64,000 nt of DNA from Pseudomonas tolaasii NCPPB 2192 (GCF_002813445.1 NZ_PHHD01000001.1:620001-684000); one strand, 5' to 3'; positions 33,014 to 41,981 are shown, numbered from the stretch's first letter. Made by a program: numbers and translations. The notes: a model not told the origin generated them from the letters alone.

Positions 33014-33682
33014 ATGAACCCGATGAATCCGTTAGACGTACTGCGCGACTCCTTTCGTTTTACCCGTGGCAACCTGGGCGCCATCGTGCAGCTGTGCCTG
33101 CCGCTGGTGATCCTCGAAGCCCTGCTGCAACAGGTGCTTGACCACACGCTCGGCCCCGATGCCTTCCCCGGTTACAGCGTGGCGGTCGGCTTGCTGGTGT
33201 ACCCGCTGTACACCGGCGCGCTGATTGTATTTCTGGATGCGCGCACCCGCGGCGAGTCGCCCGACACCAGGAATGTGTGGGCCATGGCCCTGACCCTGTG
33301 GCCACGTTTTGCCCTGCTGACGACCATGAGCACACTGTTGATTCTGCTTGGCCTGTCGCTGTATTTCCTGCCGGGCCTGTGGCTGATGGTGGTGCTGGCG
33401 TTTGCCGAGTACCTGCTTGTATTGCGCGGTATGTCGGCGCTGGAGGCGATGAAGGAAAGTTTTCGCCTGACCCGTGGGCATTTCTGGCGAATCCTGCTGT
33501 GCCTGTTGTGCGTGATGACGCCGTTGTGGCTGCTCAAAGGCGCCAGTGTCGCGGCGTATCCCAATCCGGCGCCGTTGCTGGGTGTGCTGATCGACAGCGC
33601 CCACAGCTTCCTGCAACTGTTCACCAGCATCGTCTTGTTCCGTTTATTCATGCTGATCGGTGGCGATGCCGACGCGCGGTGA
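33014..33682 (+). CDS. yciC: YciC-family inner-membrane protein (UPF0259)
   Basis: A 222-residue protein with about six hydrophobic helices. The opening MNPMNPLDVLRDSFRFTRGN and the repeated motif AMKESFRLTRGHFWRILLCL (about residues 150-169) are characteristic of YciC, which has two similar halves each starting with an 'SFRFTRGN'-type turn. ATG 33014 overlaps a GTG alternative at 33011. The family's role is not established. The next gene on the same strand starts 40 bases later. Confidence 0.85.
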   Translation: MNPMNPLDVLRDSFRFTRGNLGAIVQLCLPLVILEALLQQVLDHTLGPDAFPGYSVAVGLLVYPLYTGALIVFLDARTRGESPDTRNVWAMALTLWPRFALLTTMSTLLILLGLSLYFLPGLWLMVVLAFAEYLLVLRGMSALEAMKESFRLTRGHFWRILLCLLCVMTPLWLLKGASVAAYPNPAPLLGVLIDSAHSFLQLFTSIVLFRLFMLIGGDADAR

Positions 33683-33722
33683 TATGCTCCGTGGCACCTC
33701 CAAAACGCTATAAGCCGAGCCG

Positions 33723-34811
33723 ATGACCCGTTTATTGCGCATAACCGTGTTGAGCCTGTTGATTCTCGCAGGCGTGCTCACGGCCTTGATCTACAGCCTG
33801 ACCTGGCGCCCAGATGACAAGCAGGTTCTGCCCGTGAGTTGCGTTGCACCGCGCGCGCCGACCTTGCTGCCGGGGCAGGCGCTCAAGGTCATGACCTGGA
33901 ATGTGCAATACCTGGCCGGCAAAAACTATGTGTTCTGGTATGACACCACCGACGGCAGCGGCCCGGACGACCTGCCCACCGTGGAAGACATGGCCTTCAG
34001 CCTGGACGAAGTGGCGCGGGTGATTCGCGATGAACAGCCCGACATCCTGCTGTTGCAGGAGCTCGACGAAGGCGCCAAGTCGTCCCACTATCAGGATCAG
34101 GTGGCGTTGCTGCAGGAACGCCTGGTCGACCTCTACCCGTGCAGCGCCCAAGCGTTCGACTGGAAAGCCGACTTTGTGCCAGACCTGCATATTTTCGGCA
34201 GCGTCGGCCGCAAGCTCGTGACCCTCAGCCGCTATCAGGTCGAACACGCCGAACGCCTGCAATTGCCGGTGTCTTCAAGCAACTTCATCAGCCGCCAATT
34301 CCAGCCAAAGCCTGCTTTGCTGCTGACTTACCTGCCGTTGAGTGACGGCGGCCAACTGGCAGTGCTCAACACACGTCTGGACGGCGACACGCCGGGGCGC
34401 ACAGCCGTGTACGAGCAAGTTAAAGCCACGGTGAAGTTACTGGATAAATTCGAAGGCCGCGGCACGCCCTGGCTGATTGGCGGGGATTTCAACCTGCTCC
34501 CACTGGGACAATTCCTGCGCCTGGATGCAGGCAAGCGCGGGCAATATTCGCCTGACAGCGAACTGCATTTGCTGTGGGATAAATACCCGATGATTCCGAG
34601 TAACAGTGAAGCCAGCGGGATTGACCGGGCGAAGTGGCTGACGCACTTCCCCAATGACCCGCGCGCGGACGGGCCGGATCGCACTCTGGATTACCTGTTC
34701 TACAGCCCACGGATCAAGCGGGTTGAGGCCAAGGTTCGCCAGGAGGATACGTTGCGCATCTCCAATCACCTGCCGGTGATTGCGCGGTTCCTGCTGCCCG
34801 CCGCGCAATAA
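33723..34811 (+). CDS. Endonuclease/exonuclease/phosphatase-fold hydrolase, membrane anchored
   Basis: A 362-residue protein with an N-terminal hydrophobic anchor (LLRITVLSLLILAGVLTALI) and then the EEP fold. Catalytic strings are MTWNVQYLAG (metal-binding Asn), LLLQELDEGAKSS (Glu), LIGGDFNLLPLGQ (Asp/Asn), RTLDYLFYSP and the final ISNHLPVIARF (catalytic His). Members cleave phosphodiesters in DNA, inositol phosphates or sphingomyelin; the location suggests an extracytoplasmic substrate. It is probably co-transcribed with yciC. Confidence 0.87.
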   Translation: MTRLLRITVLSLLILAGVLTALIYSLTWRPDDKQVLPVSCVAPRAPTLLPGQALKVMTWNVQYLAGKNYVFWYDTTDGSGPDDLPTVEDMAFSLDEVARVIRDEQPDILLLQELDEGAKSSHYQDQVALLQERLVDLYPCSAQAFDWKADFVPDLHIFGSVGRKLVTLSRYQVEHAERLQLPVSSSNFISRQFQPKPALLLTYLPLSDGGQLAVLNTRLDGDTPGRTAVYEQVKATVKLLDKFEGRGTPWLIGGDFNLLPLGQFLRLDAGKRGQYSPDSELHLLWDKYPMIPSNSEASGIDRAKWLTHFPNDPRADGPDRTLDYLFYSPRIKRVEAKVRQEDTLRISNHLPVIARFLLPAAQ

Positions 34812-34818
34812 CCGCCGA

Positions 34819-34933
34819 TGATCGTTCCCACGCTCCGCGTGGGAATGCATCCGGTGACGCTCCGCGTCACGACCTTAAAAGCAGACGCGGAGCGTCTAGG
34901 GCGGCATTCCCACGCAGAGCGTGGGAACGATCA
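34819..34933. repeat. Nested hairpin repeat (family B)
   Basis: TGATCGTTCCCACGCTCCGC begins the element and its inverted form ends it, with inner units GACGCTCCGCGTC and GACGCGGAGCGTC. It fills the gap between the convergent endonuclease-like and hrpB genes and parallels the copy at 30629-30735. Confidence 0.87.
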
Positions 34934-34946
34934 ATTTGTGTGGTGG

Positions 34947-37454
34947 TTACTTGCGGGGTTTGATCCGCGCGGTTGCTTCGGCCACCAAGGGGTCATCCGG
35001 CCAATAATGCTTCGGGTACCTGCCCTTCAAATCCTTTTTCACCTCGGCGTACGTACTGCGCCAGAAGTTCGCCAGGTCCTGCGTCACCTGCACCGGCCGG
35101 CGTGCCGGGGACAGCAGGTGCAGCTTCACCACCTGGCGCCCACCGGCAATGCGCGGCGTGTCCGCCAGCCCGAACAGCTCCTGCAAACGTACCGCCAGAA
35201 TCGGCGGCTGCTCACTGTAATCCAGGCGCACCGACGACCCCGAAGGCACTTTCACATGCTGCGGCGCCAGCTCGTCAAGGCGCTGGGGCAGCGGCCAGGG
35301 CAGCAGGTTGTGGAGGAAGCTGGAAATATCCAGATTGGAAAAATGGCTGAGCCGCGAGACTTTGCCCAGGTACGGCATCAGCCAGTGTTCAAGACTCGCC
35401 AGCAGCGCGCTGTCGCTGAGGTCCGGCCATTCGCTGGTTTTACCGGCATCCAGCTGGCGCAGCAGCATGACACGGGCCTGCCATTGACGCAGTTCCGGCG
35501 TCCAGGGCAGCAACTCCAGGCCTTTGCGGCGCACCAGGTTGACCAGCGCCTGGCTGCGCGCGGCTTCGTCGAGGCCGGTCAGTGGCTCACGGCTGAGCAC
35601 CAGTTCACCGACTTTGCGCTGGCGTTCGGCGCGCAGCACGCCTTCGCGCTCGTCCCAATCCAGCTGGTCAACGTTGCGCACTTGCTCGGCGAGCACCGTG
35701 TCGAACAGCGCCGGGTCAAAATCCGCCGCGAGGTAGATACGTTCTTCACGCTGGCCCTGGCGGCTGCCCAGGTCGGCGATCACCAGCCAAGGCTGTTTCA
35801 TCAGGCTGTCGGCCTCGGCAAACAGCGCGGCGCGGCCATTGGCCAGGCGGTATTCGGCGCCACCGGGGCGGCGTTGCTGGGCGACGCGGTCCGGGTAAGC
35901 CAGCGCCAGCAAGGCGCCGAGCCAGCGCGGGTGATCCGGGTCGGCCACCGGGTGCGTCGCGTTGCCTCTTAGATAGCCGCGATACTGCCGGGCGAGTTGC
36001 CTGGCGCGCTGCACGCCGCCTTGGGTGCCGCGAGCGCGCTCTTCGCCACTGAGCAAGGCCAGCCGGCTGTGCAAATCGGCCCCACCACCGCGCAAGATAT
36101 CGCGCTCACCCAGCAAGGCGGCGACATCACAGGCCGTCGTCGCCAGCCCCAAATCCTGCCCGCGCAACAGCAGGTGGGCGATGCGCGGATGGGCCGGCAG
36201 CTCGGCCATCTTCTGACCGTGGGCGGTGAGCTTGTCGTCATTTAGCGCGCCAAGGCGCACCAGCAAATCCTGGGCCTGGGCGTACGCGGCGGTCGGCGGC
36301 ACATCCAGCCACACCAGTTGCGTGGGCGTGACGCCCCAGCGCGACAGTTGCAACGCGAGGCCCGCAAGGTCCGCCGCGAGAATTTCCGCGCTGCTGTAGG
36401 CGGCCAAACCTTCATGCTGGTCCTCGGACCACAGCCGGTAACACACGCCCGGCTCCAGGCGCCCTGCCCGACCGGCGCGCTGGGTGGCGCTGGCGCGGGA
36501 GATGCGCTGGGTGTCGAGGCGGGTCATGCCGCTGCCGGGGTCGAAACGCGGCACGCGTGCCAACCCCGCGTCGATCACCACACGCACGCCGTTGATGGTC
36601 AGGCTGGTCTCGGCGATGTTGGTGGCCAGTACCACTTTGCGTTTGCCGGCGGGGGCCGGGTCGATGGCGGCGCGCTGAGCGTTGAGGTCCAACTCGCCGT
36701 GCAGCGGGCACAGCAGCACATCCGGACGATCACCCAGGGCATCGGCCAATTGCTGGTTAACCCGGCGAATCTCGGCCTGCCCCGGCAGAAACACCAGAAT
36801 GCTGCCGGTCTCGTCGTGCACGGCTTCGAGGATGGTCTGCACCACACGCGGCTCGATAAATTCACCGGCTTGATACGGCCTGCCCCAGCGCATCTGCACC
36901 GGGAACATGCGCCCTTCGCTGCGCAGGATCGGCGCGTCGTTCAGCAATCCAGACAGGCGGTCGCCTTCGAGGGTAGCCGACATCAGCAGGATCTTCAGCG
37001 GTTGCTCGTCGCGAAACAGGTCGCGGCCATTGAGGCTCAGGGCCAGTGCCAGGTCGGCGTCGAGGCTGCGTTCGTGAAACTCGTCGAAGATCAGCAGGCC
37101 CACGCCGTCCAGCGCCGGGTCATCCTGCAGGCGGCGGGTGAGAATGCCTTCGGTGACCACTTCGATGCGGGTGTTGGGGCCGACTTTGCTGTCGAGGCGG
37201 ATGCGATAGCCGACGGTTTCGCCGACCTTTTCCCCCAGCTCGCTGGCCAGACGTTCGGCGGCGGCACGGGCAGCGAGGCGGCGCGGTTCGAGCATCAGGA
37301 TGGTTTGCCCCGCCAGCCACGGCTCATTCAACAGCGCGAGGGGCACACGGGTGGTTTTACCGGCGCCGGGCGGCGCTTCCAGCACGGCTTCATGGCGATT
37401 CGCCAAGGCGTCACGCAGGGCGGGTAAAACATCATCGATCGGCAACGAATTCAT
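34947..37454 (-). CDS. hrpB: ATP-dependent helicase HrpB (DEAH type)
   Basis: An 835-residue DEAH/RHA helicase starting at ATG 37454 (GGAG six bases upstream). Motif I is APPGAGKTTRVP (about 27-38); motif II is the unusual LLIFDEFHERSLDADLAL box in place of DEAH; SAT and QRAGRAGRLEPGVCYRLW follow. The C-terminal HrpB-specific domain ends with the SPARRPVQVTQDLANFW and RYPKHYWPDDP strings typical of the family. HrpB substrates in bacteria are not settled; RNA/DNA remodelling is assumed. The name is unrelated to type III hrp genes. Confidence 0.93.
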   Translation of the reverse strand: MNSLPIDDVLPALRDALANRHEAVLEAPPGAGKTTRVPLALLNEPWLAGQTILMLEPRRLAARAAAERLASELGEKVGETVGYRIRLDSKVGPNTRIEVVTEGILTRRLQDDPALDGVGLLIFDEFHERSLDADLALALSLNGRDLFRDEQPLKILLMSATLEGDRLSGLLNDAPILRSEGRMFPVQMRWGRPYQAGEFIEPRVVQTILEAVHDETGSILVFLPGQAEIRRVNQQLADALGDRPDVLLCPLHGELDLNAQRAAIDPAPAGKRKVVLATNIAETSLTINGVRVVIDAGLARVPRFDPGSGMTRLDTQRISRASATQRAGRAGRLEPGVCYRLWSEDQHEGLAAYSSAEILAADLAGLALQLSRWGVTPTQLVWLDVPPTAAYAQAQDLLVRLGALNDDKLTAHGQKMAELPAHPRIAHLLLRGQDLGLATTACDVAALLGERDILRGGGADLHSRLALLSGEERARGTQGGVQRARQLARQYRGYLRGNATHPVADPDHPRWLGALLALAYPDRVAQQRRPGGAEYRLANGRAALFAEADSLMKQPWLVIADLGSRQGQREERIYLAADFDPALFDTVLAEQVRNVDQLDWDEREGVLRAERQRKVGELVLSREPLTGLDEAARSQALVNLVRRKGLELLPWTPELRQWQARVMLLRQLDAGKTSEWPDLSDSALLASLEHWLMPYLGKVSRLSHFSNLDISSFLHNLLPWPLPQRLDELAPQHVKVPSGSSVRLDYSEQPPILAVRLQELFGLADTPRIAGGRQVVKLHLLSPARRPVQVTQDLANFWRSTYAEVKKDLKGRYPKHYWPDDPLVAEATARIKPRK

Positions 37455-37552
37455 ACTGGCTCCAAAGCAGAGCGGCGAGTATAACGGCGAACGGCCGGGT
37501 GCCGGTGGTGGTCTCACAAACACCACTGGCTTGGACTGTGAACCCGGTCAAA

Positions 37553-37638
37553 GGTGGGAGCTGGCTAGCCTGCGATGCGGGCACCTCGGTAGTAAGTTGC
37601 ATAGCGGTGATGCTATCGCAGGCAAGCCAGCTCCCACA
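37553..37638. repeat. Paired REP-like repeat (family A, diverged left arm)
   Basis: The left arm reads GGTGGGAGCTGGCTAGCCTG with two changes from the standard unit. The right arm is intact. This copy lies between divergent starts (hrpB and a lipoprotein gene), so it is not at a transcript end. Confidence 0.8.
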
Positions 37639-37704
37639 GTAGAGCGGCGGTGCCCGGTAGATCTGGCTTATAGTTTCGTATTCATTGTGTTCAGGAGAGT
37701 CCTC

Positions 37705-38124
37705 ATGCGTATCGCTTCCCGTGTCATCGGCGGTGTCCTCGCCGTCAGCCTGCTGAGCCAGTTGACGGCCTGTGGTTCGATTTTCTACCCCGACCGCCGT
37801 GGCCAGATCGACGGCAAGATCGACCCGGCCATTGCCGTACTCGATGCCGTGGGCCTGTTGTTCTATGTGATCCCGGGCCTGATCGCATTCGGCGTGGACT
37901 TCGCCACCGGCGCCATCTATTTCGAGCCGGGCAAAACCGCCCAGGTCGCCCCGGAAAAGTTGCACGAAGCCATCGGCGCCGACGGCAAAGTCGACAACGC
38001 CAAGCTGCAAACCATCATCCAGAAAGAAACCGGCCGCACCTTGCCGCTGGACGACCCGCGCCTGATCCAGTTCAAGGGCAGCGTGCAACAACTGGCGTCC
38101 CTGGGCCTGAAACCTGCAGCCTAA
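37705..38124 (+). CDS. Small predicted lipoprotein
   Basis: A 139-residue protein from ATG 37705 with AGGAG eight bases upstream. The lipoprotein signal ends LLSQLTAC (Cys23). A hydrophobic stretch AVLDAVGLLFYVIPGLIAFG at about residues 44-63 follows, then a soluble C-terminal part with PEKLHEAIGADGKVDNAKLQ. The family is common in pseudomonads and has been given unreliable names in databases; no function can be assigned. It is followed after 9 bases by the cation exporter gene, so the two probably share a transcript. Confidence 0.82.
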   Translation: MRIASRVIGGVLAVSLLSQLTACGSIFYPDRRGQIDGKIDPAIAVLDAVGLLFYVIPGLIAFGVDFATGAIYFEPGKTAQVAPEKLHEAIGADGKVDNAKLQTIIQKETGRTLPLDDPRLIQFKGSVQQLASLGLKPAA

Positions 38125-38133
38125 GGACCGCCC

Positions 38134-39027
38134 ATGACCAGCAGTCCCGAACACGCCAGGCTCTTGCGCCTGGCCACCCGCGCCTCGGTGGGTGTGGCTT
38201 GCTTGCTGATTATCACCAAGGCCATCGCCTGGTGGCTCAGCGGCTCGGTGAGCATGCTCGCCGGTTTGACCGACTCGCTGCTCGACGGCGTGACCTCACT
38301 GCTGAACCTGCTGGCGGTGCATTACGCGCTGCGCCCGGCCGACGACGACCATCGTTATGGGCATGGCAAGGCAGAGTCGCTGTCGGGCATGGCTCAGGCG
38401 CTGTTCATTGCGGGCAGTGCGGTGTTGATCGCGTTTCAGGCGTACCAACGCTTGCAGCACCCGGAACCGGTCGGCGCGCCGTGGCTGAGCATTGGCGTGA
38501 TCGTGTTTTCGCTGGTGCTGACCGTGGCGTTGCTGATGCTGCAACACCGGGTCATCCGCGAAACCGGCTCCAACGCGGTGCGCGCGGACTCGCTGCATTA
38601 CCGCTCGGACCTGATGCTCAACGGCAGCATTCTGGTGGCGCTGGTGCTCGCGGGGTTTGGCTACAACCAAGTGGACGCCTGGTTTGGCCTGGGTATCGCC
38701 GCCTACATTTTGTGGAGCGCGATCCAGATCGCCCGGGAAAGCTTCGCGGTGTTGATGGATGAGGAACTGCCGCCGGACGTCAGCCAGCACATGCTGGAGC
38801 TGGCGCGCGGCGTACCGGGGGTGCTGGGTGCGCATGATTTGCGCACACGGATTTCCGGCAGCCACTGGTTTGTGCAGCTGCACCTGGAGCTGCCGGGGGA
38901 GTTGACGCTGTCAGTGGCGCACGGCATCAGCGACCAAGCCGCCGACGCCATTCACCAGGCCTACCCGCGCGCCGAAGTGCTGGTGCACGCCGACCCGCGG
39001 GAAGTGGTCACGGGCAATAAAACCTAG
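38134..39027 (+). CDS. Cation diffusion facilitator metal exporter (FieF-like)
   Basis: A 297-residue CDF protein: six transmembrane helices up to about residue 205 and a cytoplasmic metal-sensing domain after it. The transport-site motifs are GLTDSLLDGVTSLLNL (helix 2), DDDHRYGHGKAESLSG (loop) and DSLHYRSDLMLNGSI (helix 5, Hxx(x)D). Members exchange Zn2+, Fe2+ or Cd2+ for protons. It overlaps the 3' end of the DUF6515-like gene on the other strand by 4 bases. The metal specificity cannot be read from the sequence. Confidence 0.9.
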   Translation: MTSSPEHARLLRLATRASVGVACLLIITKAIAWWLSGSVSMLAGLTDSLLDGVTSLLNLLAVHYALRPADDDHRYGHGKAESLSGMAQALFIAGSAVLIAFQAYQRLQHPEPVGAPWLSIGVIVFSLVLTVALLMLQHRVIRETGSNAVRADSLHYRSDLMLNGSILVALVLAGFGYNQVDAWFGLGIAAYILWSAIQIARESFAVLMDEELPPDVSQHMLELARGVPGVLGAHDLRTRISGSHWFVQLHLELPGELTLSVAHGISDQAADAIHQAYPRAEVLVHADPREVVTGNKT

Positions 39028-40043
39028 TACTGCACCTGATAGCCGCGACTGCTCAGGCAGTTGCCCTGGGCCTGGCGATAGGTTTGCACCACCGCCGGGT
39101 CCGGGGCATAGGTGACGGTGCGGGGGTCAAAACCGCTTTGCTGCACCGCCCAGCGATAACAGTCATAACCGTCCTGCTGCACCTGGGCCGGTGACTGGCC
39201 GTTGGCGGGATAGGCCGTCACGTCATACCCGTTGCCCTGCGGCGCAGGCGCTGGCGCCGGAACCTCGGTCGGCGGTTGCACCACCACATACTGCTGGGAC
39301 GCGGCTTCGTAGGTGTAGTACGAGCCCGCCGCGAGAAAGAACAACGCGCTGCCGACCCAGACTTCACGCGCGTAATCCGGCAAATAATGCACGCGGATGC
39401 CATACGGCGGCGTTACGACCACGTAACGGGGGCCTTGCGGGCGATACCAGTAGCCGCCGGAAAAGAAGTAATCCTGCCCGCGGTAGGGCACGCGGTAATT
39501 ACGGTCGGGGAAACGGTCGACGGTGTAACCGGGGCGATATTGCGGGCCGGGGCCCCAGCCATTGCCATGCCCGTCAGGACGGCCCGCCCAGCGAACATCG
39601 TTGGGGTGGCCATTGTTGAAGCCTGGACCCGGACGCGGCCCCGGGCCGTTGCCGGCTTGCCAGTGCGGGTTGTCGCCATTACGGCGCGGGATGTCGCGGT
39701 AATAACCCTGGCGTGGTTCCTGGGTCTGGCGAACGGTGTCCGGCCGCCCCTGGATCGGCAGGTTATTCGAAGGTTGTGGCTGCGGCGCAGGCCGCTGTTG
39801 CCCGTCACCCTGCGGGCGACCTTGCCACTGGCCGTGGCCTTGCTGCTCGGCCCGCTCAAAATGTTGATTCTGCGGGCGCGGCTGATTGTTTTCAGGGCGC
39901 GGCTGGTTATTGCCTTGCCACCCGCCTTCGGGCCCTCTTTCACGCTGACCACCGCCTTCTGAACGTGGATCGTCAGCCATCACTTGCGTGCCGACGCTGA
40001 TCATCAGCAAACCTACACCTGCCATACGCCAGATGCGCTTCAT
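39024..40043 (-). CDS. Secreted Pro/Gln/Gly-rich protein, DUF6515-like
   Basis: A 339-residue protein from ATG 40043 (GAGGA upstream), with a signal peptide cleaved near VMADD. Residues about 25-165 are low complexity with repeated NNQPRP and PGPRPGPGF stretches. The C-terminal domain from about 170 (YFFSGGYWYRPQGPRYVVV; FFLAAGSYYTYEAASQQYVV) contains a short hydrophobic segment and resembles DUF6515. It ends with a cysteine-containing stretch, DGYDCYRWAVQQSGFDP. This resembles envelope-associated proteins of unknown role. It overlaps the CDF gene tail-to-tail. Confidence 0.78.
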   Translation of the reverse strand: MKRIWRMAGVGLLMISVGTQVMADDPRSEGGGQRERGPEGGWQGNNQPRPENNQPRPQNQHFERAEQQGHGQWQGRPQGDGQQRPAPQPQPSNNLPIQGRPDTVRQTQEPRQGYYRDIPRRNGDNPHWQAGNGPGPRPGPGFNNGHPNDVRWAGRPDGHGNGWGPGPQYRPGYTVDRFPDRNYRVPYRGQDYFFSGGYWYRPQGPRYVVVTPPYGIRVHYLPDYAREVWVGSALFFLAAGSYYTYEAASQQYVVVQPPTEVPAPAPAPQGNGYDVTAYPANGQSPAQVQQDGYDCYRWAVQQSGFDPRTVTYAPDPAVVQTYRQAQGNCLSSRGYQVQY

Positions 40044-40154
40044 GCTATTCCTCACTGCGGGTTTGGGCCTGGAATGTCCGGCCTCACAGTATGAGACTGA
40101 AAAAGCCTCACCCGGTTCTGAGACAGGTTATCAGTCACGAGAACAATTTTCCGG

Positions 40155-40188
40155 CAAAGAAAAAGGGGTGACCCGTCGGCCACCCCTT
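40155..40188 (-). terminator. Minus-strand intrinsic terminator
   Basis: On the minus strand AAGGGGTG and CACCCCTT pair around a ten-base loop and are followed by TTTCTTT. It cannot belong to the DUF6515-like gene, which starts to its left, so it must end a separate leftward transcript from 40190-40470. The small open frame at 40271-40420 is the likely source. Confidence 0.75.
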
Positions 40189-40270
40189 GAGAATTTCGTC
40201 CTGGCTCAACGCTTTTGGCGTTGGCTCACCTCACGCCGTCTTGTGGACAGTGTGCAGCCTGGAGGCCGGC

Positions 40271-40420
40271 TCAACCCTGCTGGGGCGGCGGCCGCAGCGG
40301 GCCTGATTGGGCGGGCTGCAGTGGACTGTTTGTCCAGGCGGTGATTCTGTTGATAACGATACCCGCCCACGCCCGACAGATGATTGCGAAGATTGCGTCA
40401 ATAAACAGTGCTTGCGCAAT
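40271..40420 (-). CDS. Candidate 49-residue membrane protein with an AUU start
   Basis: The frame encodes (M)AQALFIDAIFAIICRAWAG, then IVINRITAWTNSPLQPAQSG and a Pro/Gln tail: one hydrophobic helix, a short amphipathic part and a disordered end, the look of a real small inner-membrane protein. There is no ATG, GTG or TTG in frame before the next stop. An ATT at 40420 has AAGGG six bases upstream. The only nearby ATG (40434) is out of frame by one base. So it uses an AUU start, is frameshifted, or is not a gene. Its own terminator lies 83 bases downstream. Divergent from an lrp-like gene. Confidence 0.45.
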   Translation of the reverse strand: MAQALFIDAIFAIICRAWAGIVINRITAWTNSPLQPAQSGPLRPPPQQG

Positions 40421-40473
40421 TTTTAACCCTTCATGGATAATTCACCGCAATAGTTACGACAAAGGCCAACCCA

Positions 40474-40953
40474 ATGAGCAAGCTTGACCGATACGACCTG
40501 AGTATTTTGGCGGAATTGCAGCGTGACGCGAGGATCTCCAATCAGGAGCTGGCCGAGCGCATCGGCCTGTCGCCATCGCCCTGCTCGCGCCGGGTCAAGC
40601 AGTTGGAAGACGACGGCTACATTGCGCGCCAGGTGGCGTTGCTCGATCGCAAGATGCTCGGCCTGAGCCTTACGGCCTATGTGCTGATCGGTATGGACCG
40701 CCACACCCCCGAGCGTTTCGAGAATTTCGAAGCCGCCATCCGCACCCTGCCCCAGGTGCTGGAGTGCAGCCTGGTGACGGGGATGGACGCTGACTATCAG
40801 TTGAAAGTGGTGGTGCCGGACATGGACCACTACCAGAAACTGCTGCTGGGCCATCTGACCCGCATTGAAGGCGTGACCAGCGTGCGTTCAAGCTTTGTGC
40901 TGAACCAGGTGCTCAACAGCACTGAACTGCCCCTGACTCACCTGCGTACTTAA
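40474..40953 (+). CDS. Lrp/AsnC-family transcriptional regulator
   Basis: A 159-residue regulator. The N-terminal helix-turn-helix is KLDRYDLSILAELQRDARIS with NQELAERIGLSPSPCSRRVK. The RAM domain follows (LSLTAYVLIGMDRHTPERFE; CSLVTGMDADYQLKVVVPD). From memory it occupies the position of PA3965 in P. aeruginosa. Upstream are repeated ATTGCG elements (40383, 40392 and inverted at 40415-40420) that could bind it. The divergent small membrane-protein frame is its natural candidate target. Confidence 0.9.
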   Translation: MSKLDRYDLSILAELQRDARISNQELAERIGLSPSPCSRRVKQLEDDGYIARQVALLDRKMLGLSLTAYVLIGMDRHTPERFENFEAAIRTLPQVLECSLVTGMDADYQLKVVVPDMDHYQKLLLGHLTRIEGVTSVRSSFVLNQVLNSTELPLTHLRT

Positions 40954-40954
40954 A

Positions 40955-41041
40955 TGTGGGAGCTGGCTTGCCTGCGATGCAGGCAACCCGGTCTTTCAGC
41001 CATACCGAGGTGATGCGATCGCAGGCAAGCCAGCTCCCACA
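40955..41041. repeat. Paired REP-like repeat (family A, head-to-head arms)
   Basis: The element starts two bases after the lrp-like stop codon and separates it from the DUF2788 gene on the same strand. The arms are standard; the spacer has ACCCGGT and ACCGAGGTGATG. Confidence 0.87.
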
Positions 41042-41120
41042 TTGACCGCAACCGACTCAGGTCAATGTGACGTGATGGAAGCTGCCTTATACTTGCCCGC
41101 CTGCCCTGCCGGAAAAAACC

Positions 41121-41339
41121 ATGAACAATATCGACCCCGCCCTCTTTGAAGAATGGATGATGACCGGCCTGGTCACTATCCTGATCATTTTCATGGGCTT
41201 TATCGTCTGGGACCTGGCGAAAAAGTCCAAGGCCGGGCGCTTTGGCTCGTTCATCCTGTTTTTCGTGCTGGGGCTGGGCGTGGCCGCGTTCATCATCAAG
41301 AGCGTGGTGATCGGCCTGATCGAGTCCGGGGCTTTATAA
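41121..41339 (+). CDS. Small two-helix membrane protein, DUF2788
   Basis: A 72-residue protein with helix 1 TGLVTILIIFMGFIVWDLAK, a basic loop KKSKAGRFG, and helix 2 SFILFFVLGLGVAAFIIKSV. This matches the DUF2788 family found in pseudomonads next to the pseudouridine synthase gene. The last bases overlap the convergent rluE gene by 6. Function is unknown. Confidence 0.85.
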   Translation: MNNIDPALFEEWMMTGLVTILIIFMGFIVWDLAKKSKAGRFGSFILFFVLGLGVAAFIIKSVVIGLIESGAL

Positions 41340-41981
41340 GCGCGCCGGCACTTCCTTCCACTGGCCTTGATCCAGGCCGTCGATTGACCACTCGCCAATA
41401 CGCACGCGCACCAGGCGCAAGGTTGGCAAGCCCACTGCCGCCGTCATGCGCCGCACCTGGCGGTTACGCCCTTCACGAATCACCAGTTCAAGCCAGTGGG
41501 TGGGCACACTTTTGCGAAATCGCACGGGTGGGTTACGCGGCCACAGTTCGGGTTCGTCCAGTTGCCGCGCCTCGGCGGGCAAGGTCCTGCCGTCATTGAG
41601 CTCAACGCCGTCGCGCAAGCGCTGCAACTGTTCTTCAGTCGGCTCGCCTTCCACTTGCACCCAATAGGTCTTGGCCAGCTTGTGCTTGGGGTCGGCAATG
41701 CGCGCCTGCAACTGGCCATCGTTGGTCAACAGCAACAGGCCTTCGCTGTCACGGTCCAGACGACCGGCCGGGTAGATGCCGGGGATGTCGATAAAATCCT
41801 TGAGGGTCGCGCGGCCGCCTTCGTCGCTGAACTGGGTCAACACGTCGAAGGGTTTATTGAACAGCACGAGCTTCGGCTCGGCCGGCGGCGCCTTGGCGAC
41901 ACGACGGGCGGAAGACTGCGCAGGTTTCACGCCGGGGCGGCGCGAATCGGGACGGGGGGGACGGGACATGGCTTCGTACAT
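41334..41981 (-). CDS. rluE: 23S rRNA pseudouridine synthase RluE
   Basis: A 215-residue pseudouridine synthase of the RsuA/RluE branch without an S4 domain; E. coli RluE modifies U2457. The catalytic aspartate is in PAGRLDRDSEGLLLLTNDG, preceded by VLFNKPFDVLTQFSDE. The closing motif is REGRNRQVRRMTAAVGLPTL. The basic N-terminal tail (RPPRPDSRRPG) is variable in the family. ATG 41981 and ATG 41969 are both possible starts and neither has a strong ribosome site. It is read in the same direction as the operon-like amn and acyl-CoA dehydrogenase genes. Confidence 0.88.
   Translation of the reverse strand: MYEAMSRPPRPDSRRPGVKPAQSSARRVAKAPPAEPKLVLFNKPFDVLTQFSDEGGRATLKDFIDIPGIYPAGRLDRDSEGLLLLTNDGQLQARIADPKHKLAKTYWVQVEGEPTEEQLQRLRDGVELNDGRTLPAEARQLDEPELWPRNPPVRFRKSVPTHWLELVIREGRNRQVRRMTAAVGLPTLRLVRVRIGEWSIDGLDQGQWKEVPARL

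Noticed and set aside
34947..37454. hrpB as evidence of a type III secretion locus supporting the HrpK-like protein
   Set aside because: This HrpB is a DEAH helicase that only shares a name with the secretion regulator.
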